A DNA stretch of 11,497 nucleotides from Desulfobulbaceae bacterium (GTDB lineage: Bacteria; Desulfobacterota; Desulfobulbia; Desulfobulbales; Desulfurivibrionaceae): positions 20,881 through 32,377 of the forward strand of contig DOZO01000028.1 of the NCBI GenBank assembly GCA_003517965.1. Direction: 5' to 3'. Below are positions 1-6,297 of the stretch, piece after piece. How positions within the stretch are numbered: position 1 is the first letter of the stretch; the number at the start of each line of letters is the position of its first letter. The translations under genes and the position numbers were made by a program. The notes beneath the pieces were generated by a model. It was not told the DNA's origin. It saw only the letters and a list, made by a program, of their open reading frames with translations, and ran no database searches.

Positions 1-19
1 CTGCTCAACTCAGCTTTAT
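1..19. repeat. Left copy of a 19-bp exact direct repeat
   Basis: The first 19 bases of the window, CTGCTCAACTCAGCTTTAT, occur again at 1275-1293. This copy lies inside the GAF-coding part of the minus-strand signalling gene, where it encodes KAELS. The repeat may continue past the left edge, so its true length is unknown. Confidence 0.8.
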
Positions 20-1124
20 CTTCTCCATCGACAAAGACCACTTTGGCGTTAGAGGTGCCGAGACCGCATAGGCAATGGCCGAAAGACATCTGACTGCATT
101 TGCTCACCCAGGTTTCTGGCACACCATGGTGGGCACGGAGTAACAGGATTTCTGGTTGGTGGCCTGTCAAAAAAATAGCCCCGGTCGGCATAAGTCCTAT
201 CCATGAAAATGAGGAAAGTTTCTCCAAAAACTGTTCTAAGATCTCGCCAAGGCTGACGTCTTCGAGGGAAAGCTGAAGCAACTCACTAATGGCTGCCTGG
301 GTTTGATAGTTCTGTCGGAGTTCCTTCTCGTACCCCTTGCGTTCGGTGATATCGCGGATTATGACGAGAATGAACTTCTGTTCGTCTTCTTGCACGCTCA
401 TACAGGAGAGCGAGACCAGCCGACCATGCAGGATCAGGGTCTCGTCCTCGCCTATAGTTTGCGGTTCGTGGGTGGCGCTTTCTATCAGCCGGGCTATCCG
501 TGGCTGAGCGTCTTCCTGGAAATAGTCAAACAGGGAGGTAGACAGCAGGGGGATCTCATCCTGTTGTTGGAAAAAGACTGCGGCCAGAGGGTTGGCATAG
601 ACAATCGTGGCCTCGGGCGTACACTCCAGAATGCCGTCGGAGATATTGCCCAGGATGGTTTCGACGTGCTGTTTGGAGGAGAGTAATTCCTTCGTTTCCT
701 GCCGGTGGTAGACGTCTTTTTGACCATAGATCATCGGGATATCGGTCTGATCATTGTTGGGCGCGAGTCTGGCCAGTATCTCCAGAACGTGACGGGAGGT
801 GGCAAGAAAAGGCCCCTTGGCTATGCAGGCATTGGCACCAAAAGACTGGTAGTCGAAGTTTTTCTCGGCAGCGATTCCGGAAAGGATAACCAGATAGACA
901 TCGATCAAATTTGGCATGCCGCGGATGATACGGCAGAGCTTGTCGCCACTGATCTTTGGCATGATCATGTCGATGAAGATGATCTCGGGGACAAAGTCCT
1001 GAAGAATCTCCAAGGCGGCAAGACCGTCACTGGCAGTCTTCACTGTATGGTCAACCTGCTGGTCCAGCAGGTTGACCATCAGCTTCAGGATTACCGGATT
1101 GTCATCGATTACCAATATTTTCAT
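1..1124 (-). CDS. REC-PAS-GAF signalling protein, C-terminus cut by window edge
   Basis: Reading the minus strand from ATG at 1124-1122 gives an open frame of 374 codons to the left edge, so the C-terminus is missing. Residues 1-120 form a response-regulator receiver domain: acidic pair D7/D8, phospho-acceptor D52 (FIDMIMP), S82 at the switch Ser/Thr position (ILSG) and K103. The canonical Lys-Pro is Lys-Gly here (IAKGPF). Residues about 150-262 are a PAS domain ending in the typical IRDITERK linker. A short helical linker leads into a GAF-type domain from about 285, with the LCGLGTSNA stretch usual in GAF sensors. A histidine kinase or other output domain may follow beyond the edge; none is visible. 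The protein would be cytoplasmic, with no signal peptide or membrane segment. The Shine-Dalgarno site is weak. Domain identity is confident; output and signal are unknown. Confidence 0.88.
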   Translation of the reverse strand, partial: MKILVIDDNPVILKLMVNLLDQQVDHTVKTASDGLAALEILQDFVPEIIFIDMIMPKISGDKLCRIIRGMPNLIDVYLVILSGIAAEKNFDYQSFGANACIAKGPFLATSRHVLEILARLAPNNDQTDIPMIYGQKDVYHRQETKELLSSKQHVETILGNISDGILECTPEATIVYANPLAAVFFQQQDEIPLLSTSLFDYFQEDAQPRIARLIESATHEPQTIGEDETLILHGRLVSLSCMSVQEDEQKFILVIIRDITERKGYEKELRQNYQTQAAISELLQLSLEDVSLGEILEQFLEKLSSFSWIGLMPTGAIFLTGHQPEILLLRAHHGVPETWVSKCSQMSFGHCLCGLGTSNAKVVFVDGEDKAELS

Positions 1125-1468
1125 AAGCTTCGGGGTGGTGTGGTAAGTGTTCCTTAAAAGGTAGATATGTCGAAATTAGAGTTTTCTGGTAAAAGACAGA
1201 GTGATCGAGTTGTCCGCAGTGGAAGCCACTCCATTTTTCACCCAGAGGGCATAAGTTTCGTTTGAGCAGACAAGCTGCTCAACTCAGCTTTATGTCGTCT
1301 TCGCTTGTAAAACTGTACACTAATAAACTTCAGCAGGAAATATTTTTCCCAGTCTATGGAGACAAGATTCCAGACAGAGCCAGGGGATGAAGTGTGTGGG
1401 AAGTGTAAGGTGCGGCAGAAAAGAAGAAGGGGTTTTTGGCCGGAGACACTCGATCGGCATTTTGGCAC
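1125..1468. other. Intergenic stretch upstream of the signalling gene
   Basis: This gap lies between the start of the minus-strand REC-PAS-GAF gene and the terminator of the tRNA-Asn gene. I see no convincing gene in it. Small open frames on both strands have no recognisable protein features. The only notable element is the second copy of the 19-bp repeat at 1275-1293. A promoter for the minus-strand gene should lie here, but I could not pick one with confidence. Confidence 0.5.
1275..1293. repeat. Right copy of a 19-bp exact direct repeat
   Basis: This is identical to bases 1-19 and in the same orientation. Read on the minus strand it keeps the same relative reading frame and again spells KAELS, inside a short open stretch that stops about 40 bases further on. 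It could be a relic of a small coding duplication of the neighbouring GAF region or part of a longer repeat cut by the window edge. Confidence 0.8.
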
Positions 1469-1501
1469 AAAAAAGGGCTTCCGTTTTAGGCAGAAACCCT
1501 T
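1469..1501 (-). terminator. Intrinsic terminator of tRNA-Asn
   Basis: On the minus strand a 9-bp stem (AAGGGTTTC pairing with GAAGCCCTT, one G-U pair) encloses an 11-nt loop and runs into six T residues. It starts 9 bases after the CCA end of the tRNA-Asn gene, the expected place for its terminator. Confidence 0.8.
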
Positions 1502-1510
1502 GAATTTTCG

Positions 1511-1586
1511 TGGCTCCCGGGGAGGGATTCGAACCCCCGACAGGGTGATTAACAGTCACCTGCTCTACCAACTGAGCTACCCAGGA
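1511..1586 (-). tRNA. tRNA-Asn (anticodon GTT)
   Basis: This is a 76-nt cloverleaf with CCA encoded. The acceptor stem is TCCTGGG/CCCGGGA with one T-G wobble. The anticodon stem is GGTGA/TCACC around loop CTGTTAA, giving anticodon GTT, and the T loop is TTCGAAT. It has its own promoter and terminator, so it is probably a single-gene transcript. Confidence 0.97.
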
Positions 1587-1609
1587 ACGATATTCAACTG
1601 AACGCGGGC

Positions 1610-1638
1610 AATATAGCAAGTGCGCATGGCGGCGTCAA
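1610..1638 (-). promoter_or_regulatory. Sigma70-like promoter of tRNA-Asn
   Basis: On the minus strand TTGACG (1638-1633) and TATATT (1615-1610) are separated by exactly 17 bp. The -10 box ends 23 bases before the tRNA 5' end, which fits a short 5' leader removed by RNase P. Confidence 0.8.
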
Positions 1639-1821
1639 CATTTTTAGGAGGCGTAACGAAATAACCTCTTATTCCGCTGATCATTTCCTTGCGACTCATC
1701 ATTCTGGTCACCATATGTTGATATCTTGGCTGTGTTTGCGGTAACTATTTAGAGATTTATTTAGTCGCGTTTTACATGCGGGCTTAGCGGATAGAATTCA
1801 TCCTGGTCAAAAACAATTCTC

Positions 1822-1850
1822 TTGACCATCCAGGGGCAGAGTGATAATAA
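1822..1850 (+). promoter_or_regulatory. Sigma70-like promoter of tRNA-Pro
   Basis: TTGACC (1822-1827) and TAATAA (1845-1850) have a 17-bp spacer, with the tRNA-Pro 5' end 22 bases beyond the -10 box. This promoter and that of tRNA-Asn face away from each other, so the two tRNA genes are divergently transcribed. Confidence 0.75.
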
Positions 1851-1872
1851 GGCAACTTCCATCATCGTCCGT

Positions 1873-1950
1873 CGGGGCGTAGCGCAGTCTGGTTAGCGCG
1901 CCTGCCTTGGGAGCAGGAGGCCGGAGGTTCGAATCCTCTCGCCCCGACCA
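1873..1950 (+). tRNA. tRNA-Pro (anticodon TGG)
   Basis: This is a 78-nt cloverleaf with CCA encoded. The acceptor stem CGGGGCG/CGCCCCG is perfect. The anticodon stem CCTGC/GCAGG carries loop CTTGGGA, giving anticodon TGG, and the T arm contains GGTTCGAATCC. A T-rich stretch (TCTTTTTTTT) follows directly and may end transcription, although I see no strong stem outside the tRNA itself. Confidence 0.97.
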
Positions 1951-2036
1951 TCTTTTTTTTCGCTTTTCTCCTCTTCCTGTCGCCCCTCATTAAATTGTTT
2001 CAGCAAAGCGTATTATCATTTATATTCAGGAGCCGT

Positions 2037-2097
2037 GTGAAATGTTGTACTATCCTGCCTCTCTTTTATGCCGTTTTGGCAGGACTAAATATTTCAC
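2037..2097. repeat. Interrupted inverted repeat upstream of ilvE
   Basis: GTGAAAT (2037-2043) pairs with ATTTCAC (2091-2097), and inside it TCCTGCC (2053-2059) pairs with GGCAGGA (2078-2084). An asymmetric internal loop and an 18-nt apical loop separate the arms. There is no T tract behind it, so it is not an obvious terminator. It lies about 120 bases before the ilvE start and could be a leader-RNA structure or a protein-binding dyad. No function is shown. Confidence 0.5.
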
Positions 2098-2215
2098 CTT
2101 TTACTTAACGGCTTATGGCCTTTAATTTTGGTGTTGTATCTGCCAGCGGTATGGAAAGCAGGACACCGCGGCGATGTCGCGCCTAAATGGTATGTTGTTG
2201 TCTGAGGTAGAGATT

Positions 2216-3283
2216 ATGGATATACAAGTGGAAAGGGTTACAAAAAAAGAGGCCAAGCCCAAGCCGGACCAAAACTCCCTTGGCTTTGGCAGATATTTCA
2301 GCGATCACATGCTGGTCATGCGCTACACCGAGGATCAAGGCTGGCATGATGCCAAGATCCAGCCATATCGGAATTTTTCCCTTGATCCGGCGGCGATGGT
2401 TCTACATTACGGCCAGGCCATCTTTGAGGGGATGAAGGCGTATCGGGCTAAGGACGGCGGCATTTATCTGTTTCGACCGGCTGACAATATCGAACGGATG
2501 AACTGCTCGGCGGCTCGGCTCTGTATGCCGCAACTGCCGGTAGACGAGGTTGTGGCTGCGCTGAAAGAGCTTTTGCGTCTTGATCAAGCCTGGATTCCTT
2601 CGGTCAAAGGCGCTACCCTTTATATCAGGCCCACCATGATTGCCACCGAGGCAGCCCTGGGGGTGCGTTCAGCAAAAGAATATCTGTTTTTTGTCATCCT
2701 GAGCCCAGTGGGCGCCTATTATCCCGAAGGTTTCAACCCGGTCAAGATATATGTTACCGACAAATATGTGCGGGCTGTTCCCGGCGGGGTAGGAAATATA
2801 AAAACGGCGGGTAACTATGCGGCCAGCATCATGGCTGCGGTGGAAGCCCAGCAGGCTGGGTTTACCCAGGTTCTCTGGCTTGATGCGGTGGAGCGTCGGT
2901 ACATTGAAGAAGTTGGGACGATGAATATCTTCTTTGTTATCGGCGAGGAGCTTATCACCCCACCCCTCTCTGGCAGCATCCTGCCGGGAATCACCCGGGA
3001 TTCCGTTATTCAGCTGGCCAAGGAATGGGGACTTGCGGTGGTGGAGCGCAGAATTTCTATCGATGAGGTTCTGGCGGCCCAGGAAAATGGCGCGCTCAAG
3101 GAAATTTTTGGTACCGGCACCGCAGCGGTGATCTCCCCGGTGGGTTCCTTGCACTATAAGGGTAGGGATTTCTTGATCAACAATGGGAAAACCGGGGACT
3201 TGTCCCAGAAGTTTTTTGATGAAATCATGGACATTCAATATGGGGACAAAGTAGCGTCTTGTGCTTGGGCGATACGGCTGTAA
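2216..3283 (+). CDS. ilvE: Branched-chain amino acid aminotransferase (class IV, PLP)
   Basis: This enzyme transfers the amino group between glutamate and the keto acids of valine, leucine and isoleucine, the last step of their synthesis and the first of their breakdown, in the cytoplasm. The 355-residue product matches the usual length of the long BCAT subgroup. Visible landmarks are LHYGQAIFEGMKAYR near the N-terminus, the PLP-binding lysine K196 in GNIKTAGNY, the EEVGTMNIFF strand and the phosphate-binding GTGTAA near the C-terminus. I chose ATG 2216 over upstream ATG 2174 because a GAGGT ribosome site lies 8 bases before it and because family members begin near here. It stands alone, with a hairpin region before it and the groES leader after it. 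Confidence 0.93.
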   Translation: MDIQVERVTKKEAKPKPDQNSLGFGRYFSDHMLVMRYTEDQGWHDAKIQPYRNFSLDPAAMVLHYGQAIFEGMKAYRAKDGGIYLFRPADNIERMNCSAARLCMPQLPVDEVVAALKELLRLDQAWIPSVKGATLYIRPTMIATEAALGVRSAKEYLFFVILSPVGAYYPEGFNPVKIYVTDKYVRAVPGGVGNIKTAGNYAASIMAAVEAQQAGFTQVLWLDAVERRYIEEVGTMNIFFVIGEELITPPLSGSILPGITRDSVIQLAKEWGLAVVERRISIDEVLAAQENGALKEIFGTGTAAVISPVGSLHYKGRDFLINNGKTGDLSQKFFDEIMDIQYGDKVASCAWAIRL

Positions 3284-3346
3284 CTTGTTCAACTTGATGT
3301 CGATCAAATGACAATATTAATTTATAAAAAAAGTAAACAACCTCTC

Positions 3347-3375
3347 TTGATTTCTTAAAGCTCGATACATACTAT
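3347..3375 (+). promoter_or_regulatory. groES: Candidate sigma70-like promoter upstream of groES
   Basis: TTGATT (3347-3352) and TACTAT (3370-3375) are separated by 17 bp. If used, transcription would start near 3382, just before a strong hairpin, leaving a leader of about 215 nt before groES. No CIRCE repeat (TTAGCACTC-N9-GAGTGCTAA) and no clear sigma32 site was found by eye between ilvE and groES, so this is only the best visible candidate. Confidence 0.4.
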
Positions 3376-3386
3376 TTGCCCAACAA

Positions 3387-3429
3387 GGCAGGAAAGAGCC
3401 GTGCAGAACGGTCTTCCTGCCGCTTTATT
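3387..3429 (+). terminator. Strong hairpin with T-rich tail between ilvE and groES
   Basis: GGCAGGAA (3387-3394) pairs with TTCCTGCC (3414-3421), and an inner CCGT/ACGG stem (3399-3402 with 3408-3411) sits above a small internal loop. A moderately T-rich tail (GCTTTATTT) follows. The simplest reading is the ilvE terminator, 104 bases after the stop. If the promoter at 3347-3375 is real, it would instead be the first structure of the groES leader. Confidence 0.6.
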
Positions 3430-3457
3430 TAGGAGGTGGCACGAACAATTTGTTAAC

Positions 3458-3494
3458 AAAACAGCCGTGCAAGCTGTTTTCATACGGTTTTTTT
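3458..3494 (+). promoter_or_regulatory. Second hairpin in the groES leader, followed by seven T
   Basis: AAAACAGC (3458-3465) pairs with GCTGTTTT (3473-3480) around a 7-nt loop, and seven T residues come at 3488-3494. CCGT within the loop side could alternatively pair with ACGG at 3484-3487, giving two mutually exclusive folds. This resembles a weak terminator or an attenuator-like switch ahead of groES. Function is inferred from shape only. Confidence 0.4.
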
Positions 3495-3515
3495 GAACGA
3501 TGGTTTATGGGGCGG

Positions 3516-3548
3516 GAAACGCTTCGGGCACGAATTGCCCGTTGTTTC
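3516..3548 (+). promoter_or_regulatory. Third hairpin in the groES upstream region
   Basis: GAAAC (3516-3520) pairs with GTTTC (3544-3548), and inside it CGGGCA (3525-3530) pairs with TGCCCG (3536-3541) around CGAAT. The ribosome site of groES (3587-3591) is well outside this stem. It could stabilise the mRNA 5' region or bind a regulator. Confidence 0.4.
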
Positions 3549-3597
3549 GTTTCGTGATTAAATACAATACATTATTAAACACAATTGGAGGTATTAC

Positions 3598-3891
3598 ATG
3601 AAAATTCGTCCGTTGAATGATCGGATACTGGTCAAAAGACTGGAAGAAGAGCAGAAAACCAAGGGTGGACTCTTTATCCCAGACAGCGCCAAGGAAAAAC
3701 CAGCCGAGGGCAAGGTTGTTGCCGTGGGTAATGGCCGCCTCAACGACAAGGGCGAGCGGGTAGCCGTTGAGCTCAAGGCCGGTGACAGGGTACTGTTTTC
3801 CAAGTATGGCGGCACCGAGATCAAGATCGATGGCGAGGATTTCCTCATCATGCGCGAAGACGATGTGCTTGGCGTTGTTGAAGGAAAATAG
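3598..3891 (+). CDS. groES: Co-chaperonin GroES
   Basis: This is the 10-kDa lid of the GroEL folding chamber; seven copies cap the GroEL ring in the cytoplasm. The 97-residue product has the family hallmarks: MKIRPLNDRILVKRLEEE at the N-terminus, the mobile loop that docks on GroEL (KTKGGLFIPDSAKEKP, about residues 21-36), VVAVGNGR, GDRVLFSKYGGTEIKIDGEDFLIMREDD and the final VLGVVE. A good GGAGG site at 3587-3591 lies 6 bases before the ATG. GroEL follows on the same strand after 174 bases that hold a terminator-like hairpin. Confidence 0.98.
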   Translation: MKIRPLNDRILVKRLEEEQKTKGGLFIPDSAKEKPAEGKVVAVGNGRLNDKGERVAVELKAGDRVLFSKYGGTEIKIDGEDFLIMREDDVLGVVEGK

Positions 3892-3978
3892 CTGTATGTT
3901 GGCAACCCATTACTTCGACAAGTTATGTAAGCCGTTGTAAGTAAATAACTATAACATGCTTATATCGTCAATGGCATA

Positions 3979-4036
3979 AGGGGCCGTAACTAAATGGCCA
4001 AAAAATGTAATGCATTTTTAACGGCCCCTAATTTTT
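3979..4036 (+). terminator. Terminator-like compound hairpin between groES and groEL
   Basis: AGGGGCCGT (3979-3987) pairs perfectly with ACGGCCCCT (4021-4029). Inside it AAAAATG (4001-4007) pairs with CATTTTT (4013-4019), and five T residues at 4032-4036 follow. This is a plausible intrinsic terminator or attenuator inside an operon that is normally co-transcribed, and could lower groEL relative to groES or mark an RNA-processing point. A small palindromic insertion is another possibility. Confidence 0.6.
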
Positions 4037-4065
4037 GTGATTAAACGGAAAGGAGAATTATCACC

Positions 4066-5724
4066 ATGGCTGCAAAAGATATCAAATATGGCGTAAAAGC
4101 CCGGGAGTCCATTCTTAATGGCGTAAACATCCTGGCCAATGCTGTGAAGGTTACCCTTGGTCCCAAGGGCCGCAATGTGTTGATCGAGAAATCCTATGGC
4201 GCACCCATCATCACCAAGGATGGGGTTACGGTTGCCAAGGAGATTGAGGTCAAGGACAAGTTCGAAAACATGGGCGCTCAGATGGTCAAGGAGGTTGCTT
4301 CCAAGACCAGTGACGTGGCAGGCGACGGTACTACCACCGCTACCATTCTGGCCCAGGCCATTTATGCCGAGGGCTCCAAGCTGGTGGCTGCTGGCAACAA
4401 CCCTATGGACATCAAGCGCGGTATCGACAAGGCGGTCGAGGCTGTGGTGGCCGAATTGAAGAATATCGCTAAGCCTACCAAGGAGCAGAAGGAAATCGCT
4501 CAGGTTGGCACCATCTCGGCCAACAATGATGCCACCATCGGTAACATCATTGCTGAGGCCATGGACAAGGTCGGCAAGGAAGGCGTGATCACCGTGGAAG
4601 AGGCCAAGGGCATGGAGACCACTCTGGACGTGGTCGAGGGCATGCAATTTGACCGTGGCTATCTCTCTCCGTATTTTGTCACCGATGCCGAGAAGATGGA
4701 AGTAAACTTGGAGGAGCCCTTCATCCTGATCAACGAGAAGAAGATCGGCAGCATGAAGGATCTTCTTCCTATCCTGGAGCAGATCGCCAAGATGGGTCGC
4801 CCTCTGTGTATCATTGCTGAGGATGTTGACGGCGAGGCCCTGGCTACCCTGGTGGTCAACAAGCTGCGCGGCACTCTGAACGTTGCCGCAGTCAAGGCCC
4901 CTGGCTTTGGCGATCGCCGCAAGGCCATGTTGGAAGACATTGCCACCCTCACCGGCGGTCAGGTGATCACCGAGGATCTGGGGATCAAGCTGGAGAACGT
5001 CACCATCAAGGATCTTGGCACAGCCAAGCGCATTGTTATGGATAAGGACACCACTACCATTGTTGATGGCGCTGGCGACAAGAAAAATCTTGCAGCCCGG
5101 GTCAAGCAGATTCGTGCGCAGATCGATGCTTCCACCTCCGATTATGATCGTGAGAAGCTCCAGGAGCGTCTGGCCAAGTTGATCGGCGGGGTTGCGGTAA
5201 TCAATGTCGGCGCAGCTACCGAGATCGAGATGAAAGAGAAGAAGGCCCGGGTGGAAGATGCGCTTAATGCTACCCGTGCCGCAGTGGAAGAGGGTATTGT
5301 TCCTGGCGGCGGCGTGGCTTACCTGCGTTGTCTGGACGCGCTCAAGAAACTCAAGCTTACCCCTGAGATGGAGCTTGGCAAGCAGATCGTGGCTCGGGCT
5401 CTCGAAGAGCCGGTACGTCAGATCGCCAACAACGCTGGCCTCGAAGGCTCGGTGATTGTTGAGCATGTCAAGAACATGAAGGGTTCCAAGGGCTTCAACG
5501 CTGATACCGAGAAGTTTGAAGACCTGATTGAGGCGGGGGTTATTGATCCTGCCAAGGTTACCCGTTTTGCCCTGCAGAATGCGGCCAGTGTTTCCGGCCT
5601 GTTGCTCACCACCGAATGCATGATTGCCGAGCACCCAGAGGAAGATAAGGGTGGCGCTGGCGGTGGCATGCCTGGCGGTATGGGCGGCATGGGTGGAATG
5701 GGCGGCATGGGCGGAATGATGTAA
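4066..5724 (+). CDS. groEL: Chaperonin GroEL (60 kDa)
   Basis: GroEL is the ATP-driven double-ring folding chamber of the cytoplasm, working with the GroES encoded just upstream. The product is 552 residues, a normal length. It starts MAAKDIKYG, carries the ATP-site signature GDGTTTATILAQAI (D87 region), the conserved apical and intermediate segments (GYLSPYFVT, KAPGFGDRR, GGGVAYLR) and ends in the flexible GGM-repeat tail. AGGAG at 4051-4055 lies 10 bases before the ATG. The frame is intact. It is followed by a strong terminator at 5760-5801. Confidence 0.99.
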   Translation: MAAKDIKYGVKARESILNGVNILANAVKVTLGPKGRNVLIEKSYGAPIITKDGVTVAKEIEVKDKFENMGAQMVKEVASKTSDVAGDGTTTATILAQAIYAEGSKLVAAGNNPMDIKRGIDKAVEAVVAELKNIAKPTKEQKEIAQVGTISANNDATIGNIIAEAMDKVGKEGVITVEEAKGMETTLDVVEGMQFDRGYLSPYFVTDAEKMEVNLEEPFILINEKKIGSMKDLLPILEQIAKMGRPLCIIAEDVDGEALATLVVNKLRGTLNVAAVKAPGFGDRRKAMLEDIATLTGGQVITEDLGIKLENVTIKDLGTAKRIVMDKDTTTIVDGAGDKKNLAARVKQIRAQIDASTSDYDREKLQERLAKLIGGVAVINVGAATEIEMKEKKARVEDALNATRAAVEEGIVPGGGVAYLRCLDALKKLKLTPEMELGKQIVARALEEPVRQIANNAGLEGSVIVEHVKNMKGSKGFNADTEKFEDLIEAGVIDPAKVTRFALQNAASVSGLLLTTECMIAEHPEEDKGGAGGGMPGGMGGMGGMGGMGGMM

Positions 5725-5729
5725 CAACC

Positions 5730-5748
5730 GCGCTTCGCGCTATTTTTT
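5730..5748 (+). terminator. Short hairpin with T run after groEL
   Basis: GCGC-TTC-GCGC (5730-5740) is followed by TA and six T. The 4-bp stem is short, so this is at best a weak first terminator 5 bases after the groEL stop, with a much stronger one behind it. Confidence 0.4.
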
Positions 5749-5759
5749 GTACTGCAAGC

Positions 5760-5801
5760 AGCCCCCGGTTTTTTCGTGCGCGGAAACCCGGGGGCTTTTT
5801 T
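5760..5801 (+). terminator. groEL intrinsic terminator
   Basis: AGCCCCCGG (5760-5768) pairs with CCGGGGGCT (5788-5796). The stem extends through a one-base bulge by a TTT/AAA step, and a T tract follows. This very GC-rich stem is a convincing intrinsic terminator for groESL and separates it from the tRNA-Met promoter a few bases on. Confidence 0.88.
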
Positions 5802-5805
5802 GTGG

Positions 5806-5836
5806 TTGACAATTACCGTAAAATCTTGAATATAAG
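5806..5836 (+). promoter_or_regulatory. Sigma70-like promoter of tRNA-Met
   Basis: A perfect TTGACA (5806-5811) is followed by AATATAAG. The -10 box is AATATA after 17 bp or TATAAG (5831-5836) after 19 bp. The tRNA 5' end is at 5851, a distance that fits either choice. Confidence 0.7.
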
Positions 5837-5850
5837 GACTTCTTTTTACT

Positions 5851-5927
5851 GGCGATGTAGCTCAGTTGGTTAGAGCATACGGCTCATATCCGTAGTGTCC
5901 GGGGTTCAAGTCCCTGCATCGCCACCA
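5851..5927 (+). tRNA. tRNA-Met (anticodon CAT), probable island attachment site
   Basis: This is a 77-nt cloverleaf with CCA encoded. The acceptor stem GGCGATG/CATCGCC is perfect. The anticodon stem TACGG/CCGTA carries loop CTCATAT, giving anticodon CAT, and the T arm contains GGTTCAAGTCC. The paired first base rules out initiator tRNA. Elongator Met is more likely than Ile2 from overall similarity to Desulfobacterota tRNA-Met, but this cannot be settled by anticodon alone. A P4-type integrase gene starts 180 bases downstream, so the 3' end is the likely integration site. No second copy of that end was noticed in this window. Confidence 0.93.
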
Positions 5928-5937
5928 CCGCATAATC

Positions 5938-5955
5938 CAGTATCATCCGATACTG
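5938..5955. repeat. Perfect 7-bp palindrome just past the tRNA-Met
   Basis: CAGTATC (5938-5944) and GATACTG (5949-5955) flank ATCC. It lies between the tRNA 3' end and a terminator, at the site expected for the island's attachment region. It may be a recombinase or excisionase site, or simply part of the tRNA transcript's 3' processing region. Confidence 0.5.
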
Positions 5956-5960
5956 TCCTT

Positions 5961-5993
5961 AAAGCCCTGAGAAATCAGGGCTTTTTCTTTTTT
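5961..5993 (+). terminator. Intrinsic terminator of tRNA-Met
   Basis: A perfect 10-bp stem (AAAGCCCTGA / TCAGGGCTTT) closed by a GAAA tetraloop is followed by a long T-rich run to 5993. It ends the tRNA-Met transcript and shields the integrase gene behind it. Confidence 0.92.
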
Positions 5994-6036
5994 GTTGTCC
6001 GGTAGCATCTATCTTGGTACAGTGAAATCCGAAAGG

Positions 6037-6297
6037 TTTGGGGGTATGTATGGGGGTATTTGACCCTTTCCCCAATAGAGATACCCCTAAAAATGGAGGA
6101 AAGCCCTATGCCTCGAAGGATTGTGCCACTTACCGACACCAAGATTAGAACGATCAAGCCGACAGAAAATCCCCAAAAACTTTTTGACGGTGGGGGTCTT
6201 TTTCTCCTGGTCACCCCGACCGGGGGCAAGCTTTGGCGGCTCAAGTATCGTTTTGGGGGTATCGAGAAGCTGTTGTCCCTTGGCACATACCCCCAAA
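6037..6297. repeat. Repeated TTTGGGGGTAT motif around the integrase start
   Basis: The 11-mer TTTGGGGGTAT occurs exactly at 6037-6047 and 6252-6262 on the plus strand and at 6287-6297 on the minus strand. GGGGGTAT occurs again at 6052-6059, 12 bases after the first, and a near-inverse ATACCCCT lies at 6082-6089. Two copies lie inside the integrase coding region. Spacing and clustering suggest arm-type binding sites for the integrase or an excisionase, or autoregulation of the gene. This is an inference. Confidence 0.5.

Noticed and set aside
303..1157. Two plus-strand open frames (127 and 150 aa) in the first kilobase
   Set aside because: Both are antisense to the REC-PAS-GAF gene, whose motifs are clear on the minus strand.
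2174..2215. Upstream ATG of ilvE adding 14 residues
   Set aside because: It lacks a ribosome site, while ATG 2216 has GAGGT at good spacing and fits the family N-terminus.
3396..3494. Group II intron domain V-like sequence (GAGCCGTGCAG..ACGG)
   Set aside because: The stem, GAAA loop and spacing of domain V do not match; simple hairpins explain it.
3284..3597. CIRCE operator for HrcA
   Set aside because: No TTAGCACTC / GAGTGCTAA pair was found by eye.
4018..5727. 569-aa open frame on the minus strand opposite groEL
   Set aside because: It mirrors groEL almost exactly and arises from groEL codon bias. Long antisense frames opposite groEL are a known artefact, and it has no credible ribosome site or domain.
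5851..5927. Initiator tRNA or tRNA-Ile2 for the CAT anticodon tRNA
   Set aside because: The first acceptor pair is a normal G-C, unlike initiator. Ile2 cannot be excluded by sequence alone, but elongator Met fits the overall sequence better.
6060..6107. Earlier start for the integrase
   Set aside because: No ribosome site; ATG 6108 has GGAGGA upstream and begins the family-like MPRRIVPLTD.
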